NCBI GenBank assembly: GCA_956465555.1 | Contig: OY101124.1 | Coordinates: 1,240,001 to 1,304,000, forward strand | Length of the DNA stretch: 64,000 nucleotides | Direction of reading: 5' to 3' | Source: Nitzschia sp. pyKryTriq1 | Lineage: Eukaryota > Bacillariophyta > Bacillariophyceae > Bacillariales > Bacillariaceae | Shown here: positions 29,665 through 42,200 of the stretch, in pieces | How positions within the stretch are numbered: the stretch's first letter is position 1 | Layout: each line of letters opens with the position of its first letter | Program-made: the position numbers and the translations under genes | Notes under the pieces: generated by a model | Told to the model about the DNA's origin: nothing | Seen by the model: only the letters and a program-made list of their open reading frames with translations | Databases searched by the model: none

Positions 29665-32600
29665 CTACTTACCAAAAACAGAACGAAATCCAAGAGCGAC
29701 ATCTGAAACATCATGAAACGGTGAGTACCCGTTGGACTTGGACCGGGCACGTTTGACAGCCTCGTGCAACAAGCGATCAAAGATGCTCAGAGTTGCAATG
29801 GGGCACCAGAAATGGTAACCCTTGCACGGTTTTATCGTAGCAGGAAAGAACGCATGGAACGCCGAAGTGCATTGGTACTTCGCCAGGTACAGGGCGGTAC
29901 GGTAACATTCCAGTTCCACATTCTGGGCCGTAGAGTCGTTTCCATCACTCCGACTCGGGATCAACGCCAGAGAGCTGCTGCCTATTTCGCTACCACTATT
30001 TCCATTGCTGGTGGAGGATGTCAAGGAAACCACACCAACACCAGCGTACTTTTCCCGCCTTCGTTTGTTGACGCGTAGCAGACATTCGACCACTGGACGA
30101 AAATCGCGCTTGTCGCAAGCCTCGACCAGCGTAACAAGGATCTTCGACAAGTCCTCGTGGTCCCATACAGTAGAGTAGTAGCCTTGAAGGTTAAAACGGG
30201 CAAGAAGTGGGTAATCACCGAAAGCGTCCAAGGAACTATTGTTTTCCTCAGTCGTGCTGATGCCAGAAGACGCATTCTCAGCAACGCCGCCGCCATTTTT
30301 ACTTTTCATCCCGGCCTCGTTGAATTGATCAGTATCAAGCAGCGAAGTCATCACCATAGCCGCACTCACACAACCACGAAGTGCTATCTGATAATCCCAC
30401 CCTACCATTGCACAGTAGTGCTTGTTGTCTTTTACAACAGATGAAACTGGCAGTGGCAAAGGAAGCGAGAATCTGGCAGAATACCACCAAAGATTGTAGA
30501 AGACTTCCGGGTCGATCTCTCGCAGCCGGTCTCTCTCCAAGATACCCTCACCATGTTCTTCGATGTGACGTTCGAGGCCAGATCGAAGAGTTGAGGGACT
30601 GATATATGTCACATATGAAGCTTCTGGTAATTCTTCGATCGTTGAGCGCATTTGAGGAGGCAAAGTGGCAAAGTCGGCTGCGGCATCACTGACATCGCTT
30701 CTGCAGGATGGAATCTGTGACAAGGGCGATGCTTGTTTGGAACCAATAGCCATGGCAGCCTCCACCGACAAAGCTCTGTACCCCAACGCAGGTATCAATA
30801 GTTCCCCGCATCGAGGACAATTGATGGCACCAGGAATATCGTTTTCACCTCCGACAACATCCCAGCCAGCCTGAACTTCTTCCTCCAGTGGAATATATCC
30901 GCATGCTGTTCACGATAGGCAAGCAGGGACAACGTGAGGTGAGGAGATCATGATTACTACAATCCTGATTCTGGGGATCGTGTACTTACATCTGCAGCTC
31001 TTCGTTCGAGACCACATGGCTACTAAGCGGGTCTGGTCTGGGGCCAATGGGGGAGCTTTGGCGGTATTCGAGTCCTCTTGTCGCGAAGGGGCAAGCGACC
31101 ATGAAGTTGCTACGGGGAGCCAGGGTTTGCTGCTCTTCTTCCGAGTTCGGTCTCCACTCTTACCACCTTCTTGAGTGGAAGCAGGCTCGTCGTGGCGTGT
31201 AGATGCATCTTTCTCGCCCATGCTTTTCTGGCGCCAACGGCGTCCAGAATCTTCCAAATTGGCAAGGTTCCTATCCAGCGAAGCCAGCGCCGCCTCTGGA
31301 TCTGCACAGCTTTTCATCAGAGTACCAAAAGCCATGTCTCGGCTGAGAGCTTCTGTCATTTCGACATCCCCCGCTTCATCGTCTGAAAGGCCGGTAGATC
31401 TTTGCTTGGAATAGCCCTCTGCCAAAGCCTTCGTGTATTGTCCAAGTGTCACGGCACTTGGGAATATTCCATCTGATCGAAGAAGTCCGAACAACTTCAC
31501 CAATTCCGTGCGTCTATCACTCCTGGTCCGCCCACATGCTACAATAAGCGCTCTGTATGCAGCCTCGTCCGGTACGATCCGTTGCTTGCTACGCAAAAGC
31601 CTCAGGGCACCAAGGGCTCGGAGCAGATACTTGGACTGCTGCTCGTGGGTAATAGAGGGCTGGGCCACCAAAGCTGGAATGCACAGTAACCACGCTCCCA
31701 AAAAATGAGATCCCATCAACTTAGGTAGCTGCCAAAGACATCGCCGTTGCGTTGGGAGACCACGGTAAGTGGTAGCAAGCTTTCGTCTCCTGTCCGCCTC
31801 CTCAATCTCTTTTCGACTTCGGGTAAGCATTGGAGTCGGCGCTGTTGTCATTTCCACAAGCCACGATTCAGGCTGACGCGGGAGATAGGAAGTCGGGTTT
31901 AATCGGTCAGGAAAGGTAGGGTTTCCATCAACACAGTACATAAAGCGTGACCCAACGGGAAGTCCACTGCGGGATGGAAGCGTCACCCAATCCCCGGTCG
32001 CATTCTTGGCGAACTCTGAGTGGCGCAAATTCCCGTCTCCAAAGTCAGACGAAACGAAAGAACCCTTCAAAAGAAAACCGCTGCTATCCGTGTCACTCCC
32101 GTGTCTAGAGTCACCGTCGAAGCTTTTCTCGTTGATTATACTTTGCGTCGTCTCACTTGCTGACTGGTCTACAAGCAAGCTGTAGAGAAGCTGTGGATGT
32201 TCGTTCTCGGCGGTGTGTACTGTTGCGACGTCTCCGCCGAGACGACCATAAGGGACAGATGTCGAATGAAACTCAGCCAGGCATTCGTCGAACAGTAGGC
32301 AGTGTACGTCACTAGCCTCGGTCCGACGCTGAATAAATGATTGGAAGAGTTGAGTCGAGACAAGCGTACCAAGAAATGCCGCCTTTTCTTCCGAGGCCGC
32401 AGCCAAGAATCCCTTTGCATCGAACCACTCGTTTCCGCTGATCAAAAAGTCTACGTCTGGAACCACCAAATATCGTTCGTATCCACCTAGTACCGAACAG
32501 AAAAATCGTAAAAATGCATCACGAATAGCACGATCGTCCAATGGCACCTTGTGCTCTTGGCTCAAAGTTCCAGTGTCTTGAACAGGAGTGGACGGCATCG

Positions 32601-35600
32601 TTGCTTCGAATGCAGGATCGACAAGCGAGTCGAGCGGCTCTTGTCCGGGTACAATGCCGGCATCGCGGCAAAGAGTCTCAAGCTCAGAGACAAGATTCGA
32701 TCGAGGACCCGGTGGGATGATTCCCCATGAACTGTTTAGGACAGTCATCCTATCACCGCTGCAATCGACACTACCCGTATCCAAATCGACAATTGTGCTG
32801 TCCTCTGGCATGTTCGCCCGAACTTCTGCGGCCAGTCCGGTAGGGGTACCATCGTCGTGGATCCCAACGAAAATCGCCCCAGGAAAATCCAGGCATGACA
32901 TAAATGGTTCTGTTAGTCTTGGTACGTATGGTGCACAGAGATCGAAAGGAAACAGCAACGATCTTAATAATTCACAAATATCCAGCACCAGCGACGGGCG
33001 AGTCGACATGACAATAACCTATCGATCCATGAAATCAAGTTAGACGATAACCATTTTCAAATCGCTCCAAAGTTGCATGAAACTCACCTTTCTTTCCAGA
33101 GCTAGAAAGCCCAAAACTACCGTGACGATGGTAGGAATATCCAAGCAAGAAACGAGTCTCTCATATGGAAGATCCAAAAGCGGAAGATCTTTAGAAGGTG
33201 GCGACCACAACATCATGGGGATATTAAAAGTCGGAAGAGGAATCAGCACACTGGGTCCGCCAGGCTTGGGGATCGGCACTGCCAGAAGCAAATGAGAGAT
33301 ATATCGTTCCAAAGGTAGGTCGGAAGTGGAACCAGAAACGCTGTGTAGATGGGACAGGAAGCGACGAAATGCGCTCCAATAAGGAAATCGGCTAACCAAG
33401 CAAATAGTCTTGTTTTCAAATGTTGTCATTTCATCGAATCCTGTCAAGAGCATGTTTGATTCGTCATCATCGTCATCACTTTCATCGTCCAAGTCGTGGA
33501 AAGCTTGATCGGCGGCAACATTGCTGTCGGAGGATGAAAACCCACCCTGCTGCCTTCTTCGACGCCTCTCTCGTTTCGCCCAGAATTTGGCGTGCGGCAG
33601 AGAAACACGCCGGCGATTTTCAGAGAGTCGGTCTAGTTGCTTTCGCTTTTGCTGAGTCAAAGGTTCCATAAATGAAACACACGAGACATAAATGGAATCT
33701 CCGCGTTCATTCTTGACGACAAAACCATAATATTGTGGAAGGGGAGCATTGCAGAATTGGGCCCGATACAATCGACATCCAGTCGGATAGCAAAACATGG
33801 GTAATTCCTCTTCAGGAAGAGGCAGTCCCTTGTAGTTCTTGTACGGAAATCGATCCAATACAGTAGTGGAGAAGGCAGCATCGCAGAAACCCAGAGGAGC
33901 ATTGCGGCGTACTATTACGCACGTCTTGCCAAGTACCGATCGGCTCGACTTGGGTTTGGACCGCTGTTGCATCGGGCTGGAGGAGGAGGGTTCGGATGAC
34001 GTATTCGCAGCGATCCAAGCAGACTTTTCTAGCAATGTCATTCCAGCGTCGTCATCTTCTTCCTCAAAGGGGTCCACTTCTTCGTAGGGCATGACAGGCC
34101 TACCCATGTCATCGGTAAAGGTAACAGCCATTTCGACAATGGCTGGATCCTCGTGAAAGCGCTCTTCTTCGCCGATTCGTTGGCGTCGAATAGCTAAAAT
34201 CGGAACGAAAAGGTATTCATCGTCTTCATCGTCCATGAGATCCACCCTGGTTCCAACTGGGAACATTTTTGGTTCTAGCTGATCCCGCCAAGAGGAGGGA
34301 GATGTACATAGAGACGCTCGTTTGCGTTCCACGGCTTCGATCCCCGAACTAGTATCGTCCATTTCACCCGGTTCTTTGGGAGGAAACAGAAAGGTTTTGT
34401 AAGGATTTTCGGGAGTAGTGGGAGGATGGCTTGGAAATCGTAATTCACGGTAAGGCTCTGGAATCGACCACTCTTCCATACCGGATGGCAACGATAGTAG
34501 GGATTTCAATGGGACGGGTTCACCAAAGTCCGCACTGCTCTGACTGGCAATGGAAGCAATGGATGATGATTGATGATGCTGATGAGGAGAGTTTCGAAGA
34601 ACCCGACTTTGAAAGGTTTGTTTTCCCGCCTCGGCAACTCGAAGTAATGCCGCCGCCGCTCCCTTTTGAGATACAGTGCTCCCCCCAGCCATCGACATTA
34701 CAGAAGTATTACTTGTCTTTTCGGATCCAGCATCCCCTCTCATTGACTGTACTTCGTTAGTGTTGTGATCCGGTGGAAGCGTGGCCTTGTGCAGTCGTAC
34801 GTGGTAGAGTTCCAAGTCGGCAATGGCTGGGCGTGTAGACTCGTCAGGGGAGCGCCGGCGGAAGGATAGATAGAACTTCTTCTTGGATGGGCTCGAGTAG
34901 GCAACGAGACGCTGTTGGAACGTCGACTGGACCTTTTCACGTAGGTCTTTCAAAGGAGTCGACGACTTTTTGTTGCGTCCCTCTAGTTGTCGCTGCTGTT
35001 CCGCCACAAGTTCGGCAAATCTACCAGTCAAGCCATGCATAGGATCCAGGTTGGCATCCCACACCTGTCCCCTGGACCAGAGCGGCGGAGGGATCTCATT
35101 GTGATTGTCGTGATTCTCTGGTGTCGACGGTGGGGCAGATAGTGGTCGAGTTTGTTGAATGACAGTCCAACCCTCTAGCTCCACCGTTGGTTGTTGGTCT
35201 CCTTCCGCATTCGCAGTTCCCAGGATGATCGAAGATGCCACATCCGAGGGACTGGGAGAGGTGGGCAGTGTTACAGGATAAGAGGGCCGATGATTCTGCT
35301 TGGCGGCGCCGGCGTTGGGATACACGACAGTCGTTGGAAACTGCTGTTGTGGATGTTGTGTGCTACTCGCACTACGACTCTCGTCTGCCACCCAAACAGC
35401 ACATTCGACAATTTCGCGGTAAAATCGTTCCAGCAATCTTGCGTCGTTTTCCTCCACGTAACTCGTACCAAAATCATTAGTATTAATATTCTGAGCACCA
35501 TTGGTAGTAGTGGCGGCGGCTGTTCCTCCTCCTGCCACCCCCGGGCTCTCCGGATCGGGCAGCGAGGAAGAAGAAGAAGAAGACGCTTGCTGTTTTTGGG

Positions 35601-35817
35601 CGTGTCGCCACACCAATTCTTCTCCCACTCCCAGTGTGGCAAAATAATCGGCGACCCCCACCTGTTGTTTCGGATAAGCTGTAGCAACAGCAACAGCAGC
35701 AGCAGTAGTTGTTGTTGTAGTAGTACCTCCGTTTTTGTTTCGCGACGGTCTAGGCGGCGACAAACCTTGCTGGTCATTGCCGTCCAATGCCGAGAGAGGC
35801 TGATCATCATCTGTCAT
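29665..35817 (-). CDS. DENND4-family Rab guanine-nucleotide exchange factor
   Basis: Three exons: 35817-33088, 33018-30990 and 30905-29665, joined by GT-AG introns of 69 and 84 nt. Phases fit exactly and give 1999 aa. A ~600-residue disordered N-terminus leads to a uDENN region (about 615-710, with RFPYKNYKGLPLP and FCYPTGCRLY). The cDENN starts near 780 (CLVSRFPYW, then HLLLAVPIPKPG) and crosses the first splice at FLALERK-VIVMSTRPSL, the expected core. dDENN follows. At about 1380-1450 lies a PPR-like helical pair, a DENND4 trait. The second splice completes a zinc ribbon (CRSCGY, LEEEVQAGW, CPRCGELLIPAL) also typical of DENND4. Family members activate Rab10-type GTPases in secretory traffic. 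The Rab here is unknown. Confidence 0.88.
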
Positions 35818-35889
35818 CTTTTCTTTGGTTCATGCGGCGGGCGTGCTGCTTGCCATTGGAAGTAGAAATCTCAAAGGAACCAATGAATC

Positions 35890-35924
35890 GATGGATGGAT
35901 GGATGGATGGATGGATGGATGGAT
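35890..35924. repeat. (TGGA)n microsatellite
   Basis: About nine tetranucleotide units, ~80 bp upstream of the DENND4-like start codon. Confidence 0.85.
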
Positions 35925-36469
35925 GAATGAACGATGAACAAACCCTCTTTCCTGAGACTACAGTACTCGTCTCTAGTGCAGCGGTGAATGAATGAGACCA
36001 GTAGTCTACCTGATGTATATACTGTAGTCGTCGATGCACAAGAGAAGAGGGACCGATCGATAGACTTGGACGTACCGGTACCGGTAAAGCCTCTCGAGTG
36101 AAACCCATGAAAAAAATGATGAAGGGAAAAAGCGAAAAAAACGAGCTTGCACGTGTGCCGGCCGTGTGTTCGAATATCTACATCGAACGTCCACGGAACA
36201 ACGGACGGACGCGACCAGCGTTCACGATTACGCAAACCCGCGCATGTCGCACGATTGGATCACGCACGACCCCAGGATTCATTCTAAGACTATCGGAGAC
36301 GATCTATGATCCTCCAAGAAACTGTAAGAAGCCAACAGACTTCTATCAAAATACATGTCAACGATTCAAGAGAATAGAAATGAACCACAGTTCATTTCAT
36401 CAGTAGAGCATTCAGCTCATTAATTTAAGATAACGCACTTCGTTATCCCACAGTCAAATTAGTCCTTTA

Positions 36470-36663
36470 GCCCTGCTACTGAATAACAACAAGTACCGCC
36501 TCCTAGTAGTGGACCAAGGAAAATGGCAAGCACCATCCGCCGCGGAAGAAAAGATCATCGCGCTGGAGGCCAAACTCACCGCAATGAAACGCGGAGGCCC
36601 TCCGAAGAAACCGCCACCGAAAGGTAAAAACGGCGACAAGAAAAGAAAGGGTCTCAAGCCATC
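36470..36663 (+). mobile_element. Fossil LTR-retroelement Gag-like fragment (Ty1/copia type)
   Basis: A short open stretch resembles the C-terminal part of diatom copia-type Gag: a KYR-LL segment, GKWQAPSAAEEKIIALEAKL, then a Pro/Lys-rich tail (KKPPPKGKNGDKK). It is only a small piece of an element and is clearly broken. No long terminal repeats or Pol region are visible nearby. Confidence 0.4.
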
Positions 36664-37498
36664 GTACTACTTGTTGGTGTGCAATGTTAGTATGTACTTG
36701 TACCGTAATGTAGTGTAGACGACAGACGTACGGACGCAGAGTACGTACAAACGTACTATTATATTGGTAAATGCTGGATGTATAATACTTACATATGTAC
36801 ATACGTACAAAGATATGGGCCGCGCGTCGCGCGTGGAGGGGAGGGCGGGGGCCGGCGACTGCTGCTTTCTCTTTCGTTCTTAACAGGAGCGGCGTCCAGA
36901 CGACGCAGAACAGATGCCAGATGCCATTTTTCGATGATAATTGATAATGCTACAAGTTCTGGTGCACCGGTACTGACTGTATTGCCCCTCCGCGCGCAGA
37001 GAACGTTTAGGAACAGGAGAAGGTGGAATTAATGAAGATGACGAGTACCGAAGAAGCCTTCGTCGGATTCGAAACCTTTTCAAGGAGGGAGTTCTTTGTT
37101 CATTCCGTTGTTCCTTGAAGAACATGTGACCGGGAGAAAAAATGAGCTTTCCATTCCACAAAAAGGAAAAGGGAAAATCTGGCTATCAAGAAGATTTACT
37201 AGAGAGTAGACTACGAGTTTCGGTAGGTCTTGAAATAAAATAATGCAGGAGTCGTCCGCCGAGGTAGCAGACAAAAGAGTAGAGTCTTTTCTGTACAGTA
37301 GAGAGGATTTTGGAGAAGCACGTATGCAAGTAGGAATAGTAGAATGGGTAAAACTTTATCCCATTCTTCCAGACTTTCTGCTGGTAGTAGCTCTACTAGA
37401 GACAATAAAAAAATATGAAAAAAATGTTTATGTATATATATTATTATGTACGAGTAGCTATTGAGTTGTGATGACGTGAGAGAGTGCTGCTTCGATCC

Positions 37499-38575
37499 TC
37501 AAGTCGTGCCATTGCTTTTGCCGTAGTAATCCCAGACAAAGCCAATGTCTTCGAGTCGTGAGACTCGCACGGGATCCATGGTTGACGTTTTACCGGCCAT
37601 GTACAATCTGTATTGTCTTCGTTGGCGCTTGATCCAGGTGGAAAGCTGCGACCCCCCTTGGTATATACATGGGACGTTTGTATGCATGTGCAGCTGGTAA
37701 AATTGTTTTAGCTCTTGATACTTTTCTTCCCAGGCGGCGCCGTGAGCTGCGGATAAATCGCGACAAAAGTTGGTTAGAAAAACACCATGTTGCGGTTGCT
37801 TTGGAACTAGTACTGAAGCCCGATGGTGTTACTTACAGTCCCAGATAAAGCCCAACATATTCAAGGCTTGTATGCGAGATTCGTCAAGATTTGCATGAAG
37901 ACCTTGGCATAATAGCTTGTATTGATGTCGTTGCCGCTTCACCCATTGGCCGAGGCATGGGTTGTCTTCACAGACGTACGGCACATTGCAGTGGCCGTGT
38001 CGCTGGCAAAATGCGATTAGATCTTGATAACGATCCATCCATCGTTCTTGTTGATATGGATGGATTCGTTTGCTTGGGTCAGCAGTAACGCTGCTCTGGC
38101 ATGGAGGATTCGATGCGATGGTAGAAGGTTGCCAAGATGATTCGTCAGGTGAATTGGAAGACAAGTGCCCTGAAGTCTCCATTGAAAACCCTACTTGAAG
38201 GGTCTCGGGCCCTGTCGGCGTGTGCTGGAATGCTTCCTTCCCCTTTAACTCGTCTTCTGGAAATAAGTGAGAAAGCGCCGCAATGTATTCTTCACAGTAC
38301 TGCTTCAGCTTTCCTGGCAGCGTTTCGACACTTGGAACAGCTTGGACGGCTCCCTTTTGAGCCATGGGCGTCGGCTCTATTGCATCGTGAGCAGATGTTC
38401 TGATTGGGGCCACAGAGGACTCGATATATGACATTGCTCCGATGGAGCTCATGAAATATTCACCGTTGCAGAAGTGAAGACTGCTCTCGCAGAATGCTTG
38501 GGAGGTCGAATCGACAACACTACGGCTGTTGCCATCCATGACATTGCTTTGCTGGGCCTTGTGGGAGATACACAT
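37499..38575 (-). CDS. Tandem helicase-associated (HA) domain protein
   Basis: Two exons, 38575-37837 and 37746-37499, with a 90-nt intron (GTAAGT to CCGCAG), giving 328 aa. The first ~170 residues are Ser/Pro-rich and unordered. Two HA domains (PF03457 type) follow. The first has W-MDRYQDLIAFCQRHGHCNVP, then LGQWVKRQRHQYKLL and LNMLGFIWD. The second, mostly in exon 2, has WEEKYQELKQFYQLHMHTNVP, LSTWIKRQRRQYRLY and LEDIGFVWD. The intron lies exactly between them, just after the first GFIWD. These short helical domains are very numerous in diatoms, often in tandem, and are thought to bind nucleic acid. A DNA-binding regulator is a plausible but unproven role. Confidence 0.85.
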
Positions 38576-39208
38576 TACGGGAAAATATTTTGCGGTTGAG
38601 GTTTCAACCCTTGTAACTTCTGAGAAGGAAACCCGTCGTACTTGGACGATTATTTTAATGGGATGAGCGAAACGCGAAACCGACCGCGAAATCCTGTACC
38701 ATATCTCCTCTTGATGATTATTCGTCTCTGCTGGATCTGCATTGAAGCAAGAGCTTCATCAGGCTTCATTTCAGCCACCTCCGGTACTCTGTAGACTACC
38801 TGTACAAGAAAGCGCATTGCATGCACTACCAAATCTGTTGGTAGAATTCCACGTGATATTCATTCATTTTTCATGCGCCGTAGGCGCAACCACGTCAGAT
38901 GCACAGTACGTGTATGTAGTCCGTAAAAAAATAATAAAGGAAGGAAGCATGCTATTATGCTTGCTTTATATCCATAGTGAGATTGATGTGCCAGCCGAGG
39001 TACTGAAAGAGCTTTAAATGCCTCCCGAGGCACTTTAAAATGGCTTCGTAGGGCAAGTACCAGAGGCTACGCGAAGTCAGAAACTTTACTCCCTCATCAC
39101 CGGTATGTACAAATAATAATGTCGACCATGACGATTGACGACTGATGAACTACTCATGATGATAGAAGAAGATTGTCTACGTATTTTTCAAACTAATAAG
39201 AGCAATAT
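38576..39208. other. Intergenic, no gene seen
   Basis: About 630 bp. It holds a GCGCCGTAGGCGC near-palindrome (38875-38887) and a TTTAAATGCCTC...AGGCACTTTAAA imperfect inverted repeat near 39013-39041. The latter is close to the 3' end of the nuclease/piggyBac-like ORF and might act in 3'-end formation. Confidence 0.4.
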
Positions 39209-42200
39209 TTATCTATATCTTTCGACGAATTCTTGTAGAGACGACACCATTGCGTCTTTGTGTGTTTCGTGGAAACACGAGTTCGCACAAGAGATCGTCT
39301 CTGTCTTGCCAAGTCGAAGAGCAACAGTATACTCAATACGTTCGTTGAAGCCTTCAACCAAGCGTGCCTGTGAAGAAACTTCAGCACACAAACTCCGCTT
39401 GCAACGGAGACAGTACCATGGGGTCCGGGCTGTGCAGAAAGTACATCTTTGGCGATCGGGGCGCCGGACAAGATGACCAGTGCAGGACTCAGTACGCTGA
39501 ACGAATAGTTCATCCTCTGGGGACAACCGTACACCTGCTTTGCGTTGGTCTTGGAGCTGCTTGAGTTTCTTCACCAAGTTTCGCTTCGGAGTCTTCCCCG
39601 TCTCAATTTGGCCCATCATGACCCTAGTGATATCGGCTGTTCGTCGTGTTACTCGCGGAGGTGTTGCCATTCCGTTTCGATTACTACGTGTCGTCGTCAC
39701 ACTTTGTCCCACCCTTGGAAGGTACAACCGAGTAGCTTGGCTGACAAGGGACGTCAGTGTCGTCTGGTATGAAAATCGCTGCGTGGCAGCATTTCTGTAG
39801 CCCCTCAGAGACGAATAGAAATTGAGATCTGGCTTTGCGGTGGCAAGCTGCAAGCATTTATGTAGCTGTACCGAACACAGCATAAGTTGGCGTGCCACAG
39901 CGTGGGACTGATTGTCTGTGTTGGGAGTGGAACACTTACAATGCCACATCATCTTGGTGATGGAATCAGAGCCCCCCTTGATCGAATTCCACACTGCAAA
40001 GACCAGTGGAATGATTCTCACTATTTTCGGCAGTGGGAAAGACATTTTGCAAATGTCTTTGTACAATGCCAGAGTCATCGAGAAACTGTGCTCGTCAAGG
40101 CTATCCCCGTTGACCTTGACGAAAGGTAGGACGCTTTTTAGCTCCTCCATCCTTTCGTCCGCAATCTCATCCTCGTAGGCAAACGAGAGAAATTCATCAT
40201 AGATTTCATCCATCTTGGCTTGGTACCTTTCCCGCAGATTCGCGGGCACGTTGACGTAGACACCAAAGATTATGTCACCACGTTCGTCACCGACTAGCAG
40301 AAGAAGATGGTTAAGTTCGTAACAGCATGCGTGGTGCATGAGCTGCACCAGCTCGCTCTTCTTCCGCACAAAAAACGTAAAGTCGTCGCTATCGGCGTCA
40401 ATCAAAAAATATTTCCGCTGACGCTCTCGATCAGTCCGTCCTCTGGCTTGAAGCCGAGTTTTGACGGCGATGAAATGGTTGCGCTCTTCCGCACTGGTCT
40501 TGTGTGTTACTCTGCCCTTCACCTCTACGCCCAGCAGAGATTCATTTCCGGCGCAGGTTCCAATCCCCAGAAAGTCGATGGAATCTTTTACATACGACTT
40601 ATTGGCCTTGTGAACGAGACCGGCAGCACACACTTGGAGCACCCTGGGCATTCCCCGGCCGAGAATAGCCGGATTATCTTGTTCCTTCATGCATTCGCAT
40701 ATAATTAGCTCCTCCAACTCATGGCCCCGTCTTGTCCATTTCTTTGCTTTGCCCTGCAATGGACGCAGAAAAGAAGACTCGAAGATCCGTTGGAACACTT
40801 TTTGTCGCTTTGAAGGTCCCTGCTCATCCTCGGCTTCCTCGACGACTTCAATTTCTTCATTCGGGAACGCAAGCATATACTCATTTATCGCTTTTCGGAG
40901 CTGAGTTTTGTTCATTTCCCTATCATTTCTGGTAGTATCAATGTCAAGACTCTCTGCAATATTCTTGAGACTGTCCTTGGACTTGAAATAGTGCGCTCGA
41001 AATGCAGGGGCGCAACGTGTCCAGTCTCGGAGTTGATTCTTGTCGCTCAAGTCTGGGTCCCTGGCCTTGGACAGCGGCTGACCCAGCTGCGTTAGCGTTG
41101 CTCGGACATAGTCAATAGGGATGACCTCATCGTCATCAAAACGTCTTCTGAAAGCTTCGAACGCATTCAGCGAAGACAACAAAACACGAAGCGGTGGTCT
41201 GACGAGATCATAGTTTGTATCGTCCTCTCCCTCGTCTTCATCACTCGTGTCATCCTCTTCTTCGTCTTCTGCCCCCTGGTTGCCCATGATTCCAGCCAAC
41301 ATATTGGTTGCCCAATCGGAGCCCTCAAGTTCTGTGACAATTCGATCGATGGTGCTGGACGTAAGCGAAAACTGGCGTAACATGAACCAATCAGCAGTAC
41401 GCTGCTGCATTGTAAGCGGGACGATGCCCACCGCAATGAGTTGGTCCAAAAATTCTTCAGTCGGATCTTTGTAAGACTGATCTTCCACATTTAGCATCTT
41501 GAAGCATCGTTTGAGTCTCCGCTCTAGTTGCTCTTTGACAATAGCACTATCATGGGTGCCGATACTATCATCGGAGCCGATACTATCATCATCCTCCCGT
41601 CGGACGCGGTCTTCATCCATTTGCGCCTCGTACCATACCATATCGGCAGGTTGATCAAGCACCAGCTCCCACTCTGGAGCACCATGCTCTGTTGTGAGAC
41701 CAAGAGTACAATTGCCATTACCATTTCGATAGCAAACAGAGAATGCATCTCTGTCGCTCATGGTCATTTTTTTGATAAAGAGAGTCTTCGCTCCGGTCAC
41801 AGGCACATCAGTGCGTTTATCCCTCTCGCTCAGCTTTTGGTTGAAAGTGAAAGGGATACACGCCATTCGCTTGGTGGTGCTGGCCTCTATTTTCATGCCA
41901 GACGCCATGACCTGGGCGATGATTTCTTTTTCCCAGTACCCACGATCCTTGGCAGCCGAAACAGTCGACATATCCCCAAGATCGCCGGGAGGGGCCATTG
42001 GGTTGAATGCGTCATGGTAGATACGGACTGTGCATTTTTCGGTGGTGTCACCGCCTTCTCGCTCGTAGGCGATTTGGCAAATAAACTGAGAGCCAGCCAG
42101 TACGGCAGTGTGGATGGTATTCCCATTCCGGTTATCCTTTGTGTGCCGGACGCGTTTCAATCCAGCAGAATATTGCTCTGACCCCCTTTCGAAATGAGCC

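Larger units (their letters stand above)
35818..37498. other. Intergenic with TGGA microsatellite and a fossil Gag fragment
   Basis: 1.7 kb. It includes the DENND4-like promoter, a (TGGA)n run, GTACCGGTAC sites near 36075 and 36967, and a small retroelement remnant listed separately. I see no intact gene. Confidence 0.45.
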
